Positions 1 to 5,485 of a DNA stretch of 9,616 bases are shown here, one piece after another. The DNA is taken from NCBI GenBank assembly GCA_000416085.1, contig KE356579.1:572291-581906 (forward strand), read 5' to 3'. The notes under the pieces were generated by a model, which was given only the letters and a program-made list of their open reading frames with translations, was not told the origin of the DNA and searched no databases. Positions within the stretch are counted from its first letter, which is position 1, and every line of letters starts with the position of its first letter. The stretch is from a halophilic archaeon J07HX64. Its GTDB lineage: Archaea > Halobacteriota > Halobacteria > Halobacteriales > Haloarculaceae. The position numbers were made by a program, and so were the translations under genes.

Positions 1-515
1 AACTGTGCGAGCATCCGGGCGGTTGCCCCCCAGACGGTGTAGCCGTCGACCCGGAAGTAGTGGAGTCGGATCTCCCCGCGGTGGGGGTGGTCGCGGCGCT
101 CGCTGTCGTAGTTGTCGTGGTCGGTCAGGTCCGCGAGCGACAGCGCTGTTGTCTCGGCCACCTCCGGCGAACACGGGTCGTACTCGCGGTCGGGGACACG
201 TGTCACGAACGGCCGGACCGAGAAGTTCGTCACTGTCCGGATGTCGTCCAGACGGCCGACGAACCGAACCCCGCCGGCATCGAGACCCACCTCCTCGTGA
301 CCCTCGCGCAGCGCCGTCTCGCGCAGGCTCTCGTCCTCGGGTTCACGCCGCCCGCCGGGGAAACTCATCTGTCCGGGGTGGTTCGGGAGGTGTTCGGCGC
401 GCTTCGTGAACAACAGCCGTGACTCACCGTCGAGAAGCGGGACGACGACCGCCGACTCCCGCTTCCCGCCGGTCACCGCGGCCGGTTCGTGTCCGCGAAC
501 CCTCGATAGGTCCAT
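1..515 (-). CDS. Nudix hydrolase, CoA pyrophosphatase (NudL) type, 3' end cut by window edge
   Basis: Reading leftwards from ATG at 515 gives 171 codons without a stop, so the C-terminus lies beyond the left edge. The N-terminal third has TKRAEHLPNHPGQMSFPGG, the extended signature just before the Nudix box in CoA pyrophosphatases (UPF0035/NudL). The Nudix core follows as REGHEEVGL, whose glutamates bind the catalytic Mg2+ or Mn2+. Near the edge, YTVWGATARML matches the conserved C-terminal element of the same subfamily. Family members cleave CoA or its derivatives to phosphopantetheine and 3',5'-ADP in the cytoplasm; the substrate here is inferred from the signature. The glycines of the box sit one residue further from the first Glu than in the generic GX5E spacing, which is usual for this subfamily. 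The gene is divergent from the M50 protease and has its own TATA-like element about 27 nt upstream of the ATG. Confidence 0.88.
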   Translation of the reverse strand, partial: MDLSRVRGHEPAAVTGGKRESAVVVPLLDGESRLLFTKRAEHLPNHPGQMSFPGGRREPEDESLRETALREGHEEVGLDAGGVRFVGRLDDIRTVTNFSVRPFVTRVPDREYDPCSPEVAETTALSLADLTDHDNYDSERRDHPHRGEIRLHYFRVDGYTVWGATARMLAQ

Positions 516-533
516 ACCCGTACTGGGGGTTAC

Positions 534-547
534 CCGGTCTTAACCGG
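534..547 (-). promoter_or_regulatory. Putative Nudix gene promoter inside a short inverted repeat
   Basis: On the minus strand the sequence is CCGGT-TAAG-ACCGG: two 5-bp arms around a TATA-like TTAAGA core. The core is centred about 27 nt upstream of the Nudix ATG at 515, the spacing expected of a leaderless haloarchaeal promoter. The symmetric arms could be an operator overlapping the TATA box. In GC-rich DNA arms this short also arise by chance, so the operator reading is speculative. Confidence 0.4.
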
Positions 548-740
548 TGTGGTCTCCCCGGGTGTGGCGCTGACGGTCTCGTTCCGGTCCGACGTGCCGG
601 GTAGACACCGGTCGGCAGCGGACGCCGAGGTCCGGTGTGGCCGGCGCGACCTGTCTGCACCTACCGGTCGACAACTTCCCGGAGTCGTGGGGCTGTTGTG
701 ACCGTCTCGACCGGGTGCAATCGACCGAGGGCGCAGAACC

Positions 741-752
741 AAACGCTCTTTT
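741..752 (+). promoter_or_regulatory. Putative leaderless promoter of the M50 protease gene
   Basis: An A/C-rich BRE-like element (AAACGC, 741-746) leads into TTTTA at 748-752. This lies 25-29 nt before the ATG at 777, as expected if transcription starts at or next to the start codon. No Shine-Dalgarno sequence precedes the ATG, in keeping with a leaderless mRNA. Confidence 0.5.
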
Positions 753-776
753 ACGAACATCACCGTATCAAATACA

Positions 777-2558
777 ATGGCGAGTGTGCTGACACTGGTA
801 GTCGCCGGAATCGTCGTCTACACAGTCGTCGTGATGGCGCTGAACGCGCGGGGGTATCTGCCGGGGTCGGTCACGGTGTCAGGACCGGTACAGACAATCC
901 AGACCCGACGGGGTCGGGCCTTTCTCGACCGACTGGCGGCCCGCGAGCGGTTCTGGCGGGCTTGGGGGAATCTCGGTGTCGGCATCGCTCTCGTGGTGAT
1001 GGTGCTCGCCGGTATCCTCGTGACGCTCTCGGTTGCTGCGGTGGTCAACCAACCCGACGGCGCGACTATCGAGAACCCCCAGAACGTGCTTGTCATCCCT
1101 GGGGTGAACGAGTTTCTGCCGCTGAACGCCGCGGGTGGGATACTGTTTGGACTGGTGGTGGGACTGGTTGTCCACGAGGGGGGGCACGGTCTGCTCTGCC
1201 GGGTCGAGGATATGGAGATAGAGTCGATGGGGGTTGCGATGCTGGCCTTTGTTCCGCTGGGTGCGTTTGTCCAGCCCAACCCGGACGACCAGGCAACAGC
1301 GAACCGGGGCGCACAGATCCGGATGTTCGCCGCTGGCATCACGAACAACTTCGCGGTGACTGCGATTGCTCTGTTGCTCCTGGTTGGACCGGTGCTGGGT
1401 TCGATCGCGGTCGCACCGGGTGCACCTGTCGGCAGCGTCTACCCCGGCTCGGGGGCCGAGGATACCGGCCTCGGACAGGGTGATGTCATCACCGCTGTCG
1501 ATGGGACACCTGTCGAGAACGGCAGCGAACTCGAGCCTGTGCTCTGGGGAGCTGGCGGCAACGTCACGGTCGAGATGGGTGACAGTGAAACCCGTACGGT
1601 CGACCGGCGACTGCTCATCATCGGCTCGGTCACCGGTATCGCCGACGACGTCGAGGAGGAGGACCCGCTGACCAGCATCCAGGGTATAAACGGCACGTCG
1701 GTTGATACTGAGCGTGACCTTGTGAGTGCGACCAGGAACAGGCCAGTAGCGGCCCTGAACACCGACAACGGAAACACCACACTCCCGGTCGGTGCGTTTG
1801 TGGCGCGCGTCACCGACGGTGACGCGCTCGCCGCCGCCGGGGCCCCCACCGACGGTTCACCGATGGTCATCACCAGTATCGATGACGAGCGCGTTGTAAA
1901 CGCAACGATGCTTTTGAACCAACTCGACGAGCGCTCGGCCGGCGACACCGCCGAGGTTGTCACCTACATCGAGCGGGACGGGTCGTTCGAGCGGACAGCG
2001 TTCGACGTCACTCTTGAGGGTGACGACGAGGCGGTGCTGGGCGTCCAGACACAGGAGGGCTACAGCGGCATCCTCGTCGACGACTTCGGCGTCGACCCGT
2101 ACCCTGCCGAGCGGTTTCTAGGTATCGTCGCCGGCAACGAGGTTCCCAGCAACGCCGCGGCGGTCGCCGGTGTATTCCTCTACGTGCTCCAGCTGCTCAT
2201 CCTGCCGTTCATGGCACTGATGGACCCCAGCACCGCCTACAGTTTCGCCGGCTTCACCCCCGACGTCACCTCGTTTTTCATACTACAGGGACCGCTCTCG
2301 TTCATGGGTGGTGGACTGTTTATCGTCGCGAATCTGTTGTTCTGGACCGGGTGGATAAACTTCAATCTCGCTATCTTCAACTGTATCCCGGCGTTCCCGC
2401 TCGATGGCGGACACATCCTCCGGGTCAGCACCGAGTCGGGCGTCTCACGACTCCCGGTCGGGAGGAGCCGGCTGTTGGTCACCGCTATCACTACCGGTGT
2501 GACACTCCTGATGATCGCCGCGCTCGCCGCGATCCTGTTCGGACCTGTCGTGCTGTGA
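777..2558 (+). CDS. Site-2-protease-like membrane zinc metalloprotease (peptidase M50) with PDZ-like domains
   Basis: 593 aa. S2P-family enzymes cut substrate proteins within or next to the membrane, often to release regulators. The zinc motif HEGGH is at residues 133-137 inside a hydrophobic segment. The second metal-ligand motif, N535-CIPAFPLDGG with D543, matches the family NxxPxxxLDGG. Hydrophobic segments lie near residues 1-22, 66-90, 118-140, 151-166, 185-212, 460-482, 506-534 and 566-593. Between the two catalytic halves, residues about 215-430 form a soluble acidic insert with PDZ-like stretches: about 218-265 (SGAEDTGLGQGDVITAVDG) and probably a second near 340-415. The length fits the large haloarchaeal M50 proteins rather than minimal S2Ps. 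The start is set by the ATG with a TATA box 25-29 nt upstream. The gene is monocistronic and ends in a perfect hairpin spanning its stop codon. The substrate is unknown and no anti-sigma-like partner is adjacent. Confidence 0.92.
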   Translation: MASVLTLVVAGIVVYTVVVMALNARGYLPGSVTVSGPVQTIQTRRGRAFLDRLAARERFWRAWGNLGVGIALVVMVLAGILVTLSVAAVVNQPDGATIENPQNVLVIPGVNEFLPLNAAGGILFGLVVGLVVHEGGHGLLCRVEDMEIESMGVAMLAFVPLGAFVQPNPDDQATANRGAQIRMFAAGITNNFAVTAIALLLLVGPVLGSIAVAPGAPVGSVYPGSGAEDTGLGQGDVITAVDGTPVENGSELEPVLWGAGGNVTVEMGDSETRTVDRRLLIIGSVTGIADDVEEEDPLTSIQGINGTSVDTERDLVSATRNRPVAALNTDNGNTTLPVGAFVARVTDGDALAAAGAPTDGSPMVITSIDDERVVNATMLLNQLDERSAGDTAEVVTYIERDGSFERTAFDVTLEGDDEAVLGVQTQEGYSGILVDDFGVDPYPAERFLGIVAGNEVPSNAAAVAGVFLYVLQLLILPFMALMDPSTAYSFAGFTPDVTSFFILQGPLSFMGGGLFIVANLLFWTGWINFNLAIFNCIPAFPLDGGHILRVSTESGVSRLPVGRSRLLVTAITTGVTLLMIAALAAILFGPVVL

Positions 2559-2571
2559 CCACAGCACGACA
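2546..2571 (+). terminator. Perfect 11-bp hairpin overlapping the M50 protease stop codon
   Basis: TGTCGTGCTGT (2546-2556) pairs without mismatch to ACAGCACGACA (2561-2571) across a GACC tetraloop. The TGA stop codon (2556-2558) lies at the top of the stem and in the loop. No T-tract follows on the plus strand, so this is not a classic archaeal U-tract terminator. It may stabilise the mRNA 3' end, or help to end transcription between the two convergent genes. The structure is seen directly; the role is inferred. Confidence 0.5.
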
Positions 2572-2581
2572 CCGGCTCACT

Positions 2582-2595
2582 ACCTGTCGACAGGT
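2582..2595. repeat. Perfect 14-bp palindrome between convergent genes
   Basis: ACCTGTCGACAGGT is fully self-complementary. It lies 11 bp after the hairpin above and 22 bp before the end of the convergent small gene. A second GTCGAC sits 12 bp along (2598-2603), and GACCGGTC (2610-2617) is an 8-bp palindrome directly beside the small gene's stop codon. It could be a bidirectional 3'-end element or a site for a dimeric protein; I cannot tell which. Confidence 0.4.
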
Positions 2596-2617
2596 GTGTC
2601 GACGAGTCTGACCGGTC

Positions 2618-2869
2618 TCAGAGCTCTGCCAGCGGATGCTGGCTCTCCTCGATGTGTGCCAGTGCCGCGTCGAACGCTTCCGATGCCGTCTCGAAGCCAC
2701 CCACGTGGGTCCACTCCCCGTCGGGTGTGGCAGTGTAGACGTCGAATCCACCACCCCGATACTCGTGCGACTCGACGTACAGCTCCGTGTCGACGGTGTC
2801 CTCCTCGAGCAACAGCCAGACACCGAGCTCTTTGCCACCCTCCAGGTCGCGGCGTCGTCGCCAGTGCAT
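2618..2869 (-). CDS. Small acidic hypothetical protein (83 aa)
   Basis: ATG at 2869, TGA at 2618-2620. I do not recognise the family. The N-terminus is basic (MHWRRRR). It is followed by a beta-rich middle with GVWLLLEED, TELYVESHEY and FDVYTATPDGEWTHVGGFET, and an Ala/Glu-rich C-terminal helix (ASEAFDAALAHIEES). This resembles a small soluble alpha+beta domain with no membrane segment, metal-binding cysteines or signal peptide. Support for a real gene comes from the acidic haloarchaeal composition, a convincing TTTAGA box 24-29 nt upstream of the ATG, and its fit between neighbours without overlap. It converges on the M50 gene with 59 bp between stops. Function unknown. Confidence 0.72.
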   Translation of the reverse strand: MHWRRRRDLEGGKELGVWLLLEEDTVDTELYVESHEYRGGGFDVYTATPDGEWTHVGGFETASEAFDAALAHIEESQHPLAEL

Positions 2870-2892
2870 ACAGGCTGTCGAGTCGTCACCGT

Positions 2893-2898
2893 TCTAAA
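2893..2898 (-). promoter_or_regulatory. TATA box of the small hypothetical gene
   Basis: TTTAGA on the minus strand lies 24-29 nt upstream of the ATG at 2869. It is a close match to the haloarchaeal TATA consensus at leaderless spacing. Confidence 0.5.
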
Positions 2899-3008
2899 TC
2901 CTGTGCTGGCCCGCGCCGGTCAACGCGGTCGGTTGGCTGGTTCCGGGCCGCATCGAACCGACCCCGTGCGCAGAGAAACCGCCCGAGTCGACGGGTAGCC
3001 CGATCGAC

Positions 3009-3057
3009 CAGACCGGCGTTCGACTCCGCGACAGGAGTGTCGCCGACTACCGGTCTG
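3009..3057. other. Nested inverted repeat in the intergenic region before the prenyltransferase-like gene
   Basis: CAGACCGG (3009-3016) pairs perfectly with CCGGTCTG (3050-3057). Inside it, ACTCC (3023-3027) can pair with GGAGT (3034-3038), so the 49-nt segment can fold as a two-part hairpin. It lies upstream of the predicted TATA box at 3105, so it should not be part of the leaderless mRNA. The remainder of 2870-3132 holds the two promoters noted here and nothing else I can support. Confidence 0.25.
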
Positions 3058-3104
3058 TTGCCCCGCCGGTCGACGGTATCCGGGGAGAGCCGCAGTCGAA
3101 AGAT

Positions 3105-3110
3105 GTTAGA
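3105..3110 (+). promoter_or_regulatory. TATA box of the prenyltransferase-like gene
   Basis: GTTAGA lies 23-28 nt before the GTG at 3133. This supports both a leaderless transcript and the choice of that GTG as the start. Confidence 0.4.
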
Positions 3111-3132
3111 ATCAGCACGGAAATAGCTCGGT

Positions 3133-3738
3133 GTGGGACTGTACGACAGGTACCTCGCCGTTCGGCTCGGGCGCGGGCCACAGCTTCCGGAGACGGTGGC
3201 GCTGGTCATAACGGAGCGTGACCTGCTGGTCGCCGCGGCCTACGAGACCCTCGAGTCGTTTCTGGGGTGGGCCTTCGAGTTCGACGCCGGACGGGTCGTC
3301 GTCTACGTGAGCCTCCGCGACGAGGGGGCAACAGCAACGTTAGAGCGGGCGTTCGAGCGACTCGACACACCCCGTGAGATGGCGGTCCGCACACCCGGCG
3401 ACCAGCGCCGCGCCGAGGCGCCGGTGCAGGTTAGCCTGGGGCTGGGGGGGAAACACGAGTTCGCCTCGGCCGTTCGCTCCATCGCGGAGGATGTCGATGC
3501 CGGCCGTCTCGGCGCGGCGGCGGTAACCGAGACACACATCGAGGACAGACTCGTGTTCCCCGAGGACCCGGACCTGGTCGTGAAGACCGGGGACGAGCGG
3601 CTCTCGGATTTCATGATCTGGCAGTCTGTCTACGCCGAACTCCACTTCACCGACATCAACTGGCAGAACTTCCGCCGGCGGGACTACCTCCGGGCGCTCC
3701 GGGACTACCAGACCCGACAGCGCCGGTTCGGGGAGTGA
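3133..3738 (+). CDS. cis-Prenyltransferase (undecaprenyl diphosphate synthase) family protein lacking the catalytic N-terminal motif
   Basis: 201 aa against about 250 for bacterial UppS. The GTG start (MGLYDRYL) is fixed by an in-frame TAG at 3124-3126 and a TATA-like box 23-28 nt upstream. The C-terminal half is clearly UppS-like: GLGGKHEF (residues 103-110) corresponds to the GGR-D/E region, and KTGDERLSDF (151-160) with WQSVYAELHFTDINW (163-177) matches the RTGGE-RLSNFLLWQ-YAEL-FTD-W block. At the N-terminus the family has a DGN(G/R)RW motif whose Asp is catalytic and whose loop binds pyrophosphate. Here the aligned segment reads TVALVITERD (21-30), without the Asp, Gly and Asn. The Arg of the C-terminal RTG motif is Lys (K151). 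Active family members build long polyprenyl diphosphates for dolichol-type lipid carriers; this one may be a regulatory or heteromeric subunit instead. It ends 5 bp from the convergent aminotransferase. Confidence 0.82.
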   Translation: MGLYDRYLAVRLGRGPQLPETVALVITERDLLVAAAYETLESFLGWAFEFDAGRVVVYVSLRDEGATATLERAFERLDTPREMAVRTPGDQRRAEAPVQVSLGLGGKHEFASAVRSIAEDVDAGRLGAAAVTETHIEDRLVFPEDPDLVVKTGDERLSDFMIWQSVYAELHFTDINWQNFRRRDYLRALRDYQTRQRRFGE

Positions 3739-3743
3739 GCGGC

Positions 3744-4910
3744 CTACACCCCGGCGGTCAGCAGGTCGTGGGCCTCGAGTCGGTCGAACGCCTCCAGCAG
3801 ACGGTCTGTCGAGTTCGCGTACGAGAGCCGCGCGTAGCCGGGCGTGCCGAACGCGCTTCCGGGGACCGTCGCGACGTGGGCCTCGCCGATCGCCTCCGCA
3901 CACCACGCCTGGTCGTCCGCTGCGACGGGGAGCATCAGGTAGAACGCACCCTCCGGTGCCGGTACGTCGACGCCACGATCGGCGAGCTCCGCGACGAGTG
4001 TGTCCCGGCGGCGCTCGAAGGCGGCGGCCATCTCGGCGACGGCCTCGTCGGTGTTGCGGAGCGCCTCGACACCGGCGTGCTGGACGAAGTTCGTCGCACA
4101 CGACACCGAGTGACCGTGGACCTTTCCTGCCTCCGAGACGAGCTCCGCCGGCCCCGCAAAGTACCCGAGCCGCCAGCCGGTCATCGCGTACGCCTTCGAG
4201 AACCCGTTGAGGGTGATCGTCCGGTCGCCCATCCCGGACAGCGACCCCAGACTCGTCATCTCGCGGTCGTCGTGGACTATCTGCTGGTAGATCTCGTCGG
4301 AGACGACCGTGATGTCGTGCTCGACAGCCAGGTCACGCACACCCCGCAGCGCCGCGTCGGTGTAGACCATCCCGTGTGGGTTGCCGGGTGAGTTGACAAC
4401 GAGTAGGTCCGTCTCGTCGGAGACAGCAGTCTGCAGGTCCTCGAGGGCAGCCTCGAGGTGGAACCCGTACGGGGTCGTGTCGACCCGGGTGAGCGACCCG
4501 CCGGCGAGTTTCGTCATCGCCTCGTAGGAAACCCACGCCGGGTCGATCAGCGCCACCTCGTCGCCCTCACCCACCAGAGTCTGGAACACCTCGTACAGCG
4601 CCTGTTTCCCGCCGGGTGTGACCATCACGTTCTCGGCGTCGTGGTCGAGCCCGTCCGCGCGGAGTTTCTCGGCGATCGCCTCCCGGAGCTCCGGGATACC
4701 CGGAGAGGGTGTGTAGCCGGTCTTGCCGGCATCGAGGGCGTCGTGGGCGGCTGTTTTTACATTCTCGGGTGTGTTGAAGTCCGGTTCGCCGACACTCAGG
4801 TCGACAACATCGACACCCTGTGTTTCGAGCGCGCTTGCCTCGTTGCTGATGGCGAGTGTGGCGCTCGGCGATACCCGTCCGACGCGGTCGGTGAACTCGA
4901 ACGAACTCAT
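3744..4910 (-). CDS. Pyridoxal-phosphate-dependent class I aminotransferase (aspartate aminotransferase family)
   Basis: 388 aa, normal length for the AspC/PatA-like fold type I family. Family landmarks are in place: GEPDF (41-45), TPGGKQALYE (98-107) in the cofactor phosphate region, NSPGNP with N177, D205 and Y208 in VVSDEIYQQ for pyridine-ring contacts, the Schiff-base lysine K239 in NGFSKAYAMTGWRLGY, and R361 in ARLSY to bind the substrate alpha-carboxylate. The motif usually written NPxNPTG ends in His instead of Thr (NSPGNPHG, 173-180). The amino-acid substrate cannot be read from sequence; aspartate or an aromatic or other neutral amino acid with 2-oxoglutarate is likely. The ATG overlaps the ribH stop as ATGA, and GGAG (4916-4919) lies 5 nt upstream within ribH, so translation is probably coupled. 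The gene is the distal member of a two-gene operon. Confidence 0.93.
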   Translation of the reverse strand: MSSFEFTDRVGRVSPSATLAISNEASALETQGVDVVDLSVGEPDFNTPENVKTAAHDALDAGKTGYTPSPGIPELREAIAEKLRADGLDHDAENVMVTPGGKQALYEVFQTLVGEGDEVALIDPAWVSYEAMTKLAGGSLTRVDTTPYGFHLEAALEDLQTAVSDETDLLVVNSPGNPHGMVYTDAALRGVRDLAVEHDITVVSDEIYQQIVHDDREMTSLGSLSGMGDRTITLNGFSKAYAMTGWRLGYFAGPAELVSEAGKVHGHSVSCATNFVQHAGVEALRNTDEAVAEMAAAFERRRDTLVAELADRGVDVPAPEGAFYLMLPVAADDQAWCAEAIGEAHVATVPGSAFGTPGYARLSYANSTDRLLEAFDRLEAHDLLTAGV

Positions 4911-5323
4911 ACTTTCTCCAGTTGTTCCGCAAGCTCGATCGCACTCTCGACGGCCGTCGCGCCGTGCTCGACGCGGGCGCGGGCCTCGTCGTGACTCATC
5001 CCTGGGCCGGTTATACCCAGTGTGACCGGTGTATCCCGGTCGAGACTGATATCTGTCAGCGCCTGCGCGGCGGCGTGGCCGATTACCTCGTCGTGGCTGG
5101 TGTCACCGGTCACGATGGCCCCGAGCACAGCAACGGCGTCGATATCATCACGCCGTGCGAGCCGGTCGGCCGCGAGTGGCGTGTCGTACGACCCCGGCAC
5201 CCTGAGTGTCTCCACGAGTGTGACGTCGTGTTCCTCGGCTGTCTCGCGTGCCCGCTCGGCCATCCGCTCGGTGACCGGCGTCTCCTTGTTGAACTGTGAG
5301 ACCACGAACCCGAGCCGTATCAT
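4907..5323 (-). CDS. ribH: 6,7-dimethyl-8-ribityllumazine synthase
   Basis: 138 aa from ATG at 5323. It catalyses the penultimate step of riboflavin synthesis, joining 5-amino-6-ribitylaminouracil with 3,4-dihydroxy-2-butanone 4-phosphate. The substrate-binding and catalytic block GAIVTGDTSHDEV (68-80) matches the family G-x-V/I-x-x-G-x-T-x-H pattern, with H77 as the expected proton-transfer residue. FN at 11-12 and VPGSYD (42-47) match the pyrimidine-binding and ribityl-binding segments. It is slightly shorter than bacterial RibH (about 150-160 aa), as archaeal versions often are. The frame stays open upstream to 5443, but that extension is rejected because MIRLGFVVSQFN is the natural N-terminus and a TTTTA box lies 23-27 nt before it. 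It shares a 4-nt ATGA overlap with the downstream aminotransferase and is divergent from the permease gene. Confidence 0.94.
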   Translation of the reverse strand: MIRLGFVVSQFNKETPVTERMAERARETAEEHDVTLVETLRVPGSYDTPLAADRLARRDDIDAVAVLGAIVTGDTSHDEVIGHAAAQALTDISLDRDTPVTLGITGPGMSHDEARARVEHGATAVESAIELAEQLEKV

Positions 5324-5345
5324 ATGTATGACCGCGTGGTGTGTG

Positions 5346-5352
5346 GTAAAAG
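5346..5352 (-). promoter_or_regulatory. Putative leaderless promoter of ribH
   Basis: On the minus strand TTCTTTTA ends in a TATA-like TTTTA at 5346-5350, 23-27 nt upstream of the ATG at 5323. No GAGG-type ribosome-binding site precedes the start. The divergent permease gene begins at 5486, so regulatory sites for both may lie in 5324-5485. I saw no riboswitch-like fold there. Confidence 0.45.
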
Positions 5353-5485
5353 AACTACCGTTCTCCGCCGAGGTGTCGCCCGTACCGGCTGTCGGTGACC
5401 CGGCGGACCCGGGTCTGCCACGCCCGCGACCGAACAGCAACAATCACGGCCTAACGTACTAGTCAACTGGGCTGTTACGGTGAGT

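Noticed and set aside
635..1483. Plus-strand open frame of 282 aa overlapping the start of the M50 gene
   Set aside because: Arg/Gly/Cys-rich translation with no haloarchaeal acidity. It is a shadow of the HEGGH-containing protease frame.
2886..3209. Minus-strand open frame (107 aa) upstream of the small hypothetical gene
   Set aside because: It overlaps the prenyltransferase-like start, has a basic low-information sequence, and would displace two well-placed TATA boxes. I could not link it to any family.
3340..4101. Minus-strand open frame spanning the convergent ends of the prenyltransferase-like and aminotransferase genes
   Set aside because: It crosses two confidently assigned genes, is highly basic and has no recognisable domain.
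5324..5443. Extended N-terminus of RibH from an upstream start
   Set aside because: The extension is low-complexity and Gly/Arg-rich. MIRLGFVVSQFN matches the family N-terminus and fits the promoter position.
5324..5485. FMN riboswitch in front of ribH
   Set aside because: The TATA box lies 23-27 nt before the ATG, so there is no leader to hold a riboswitch, and no fold was seen.
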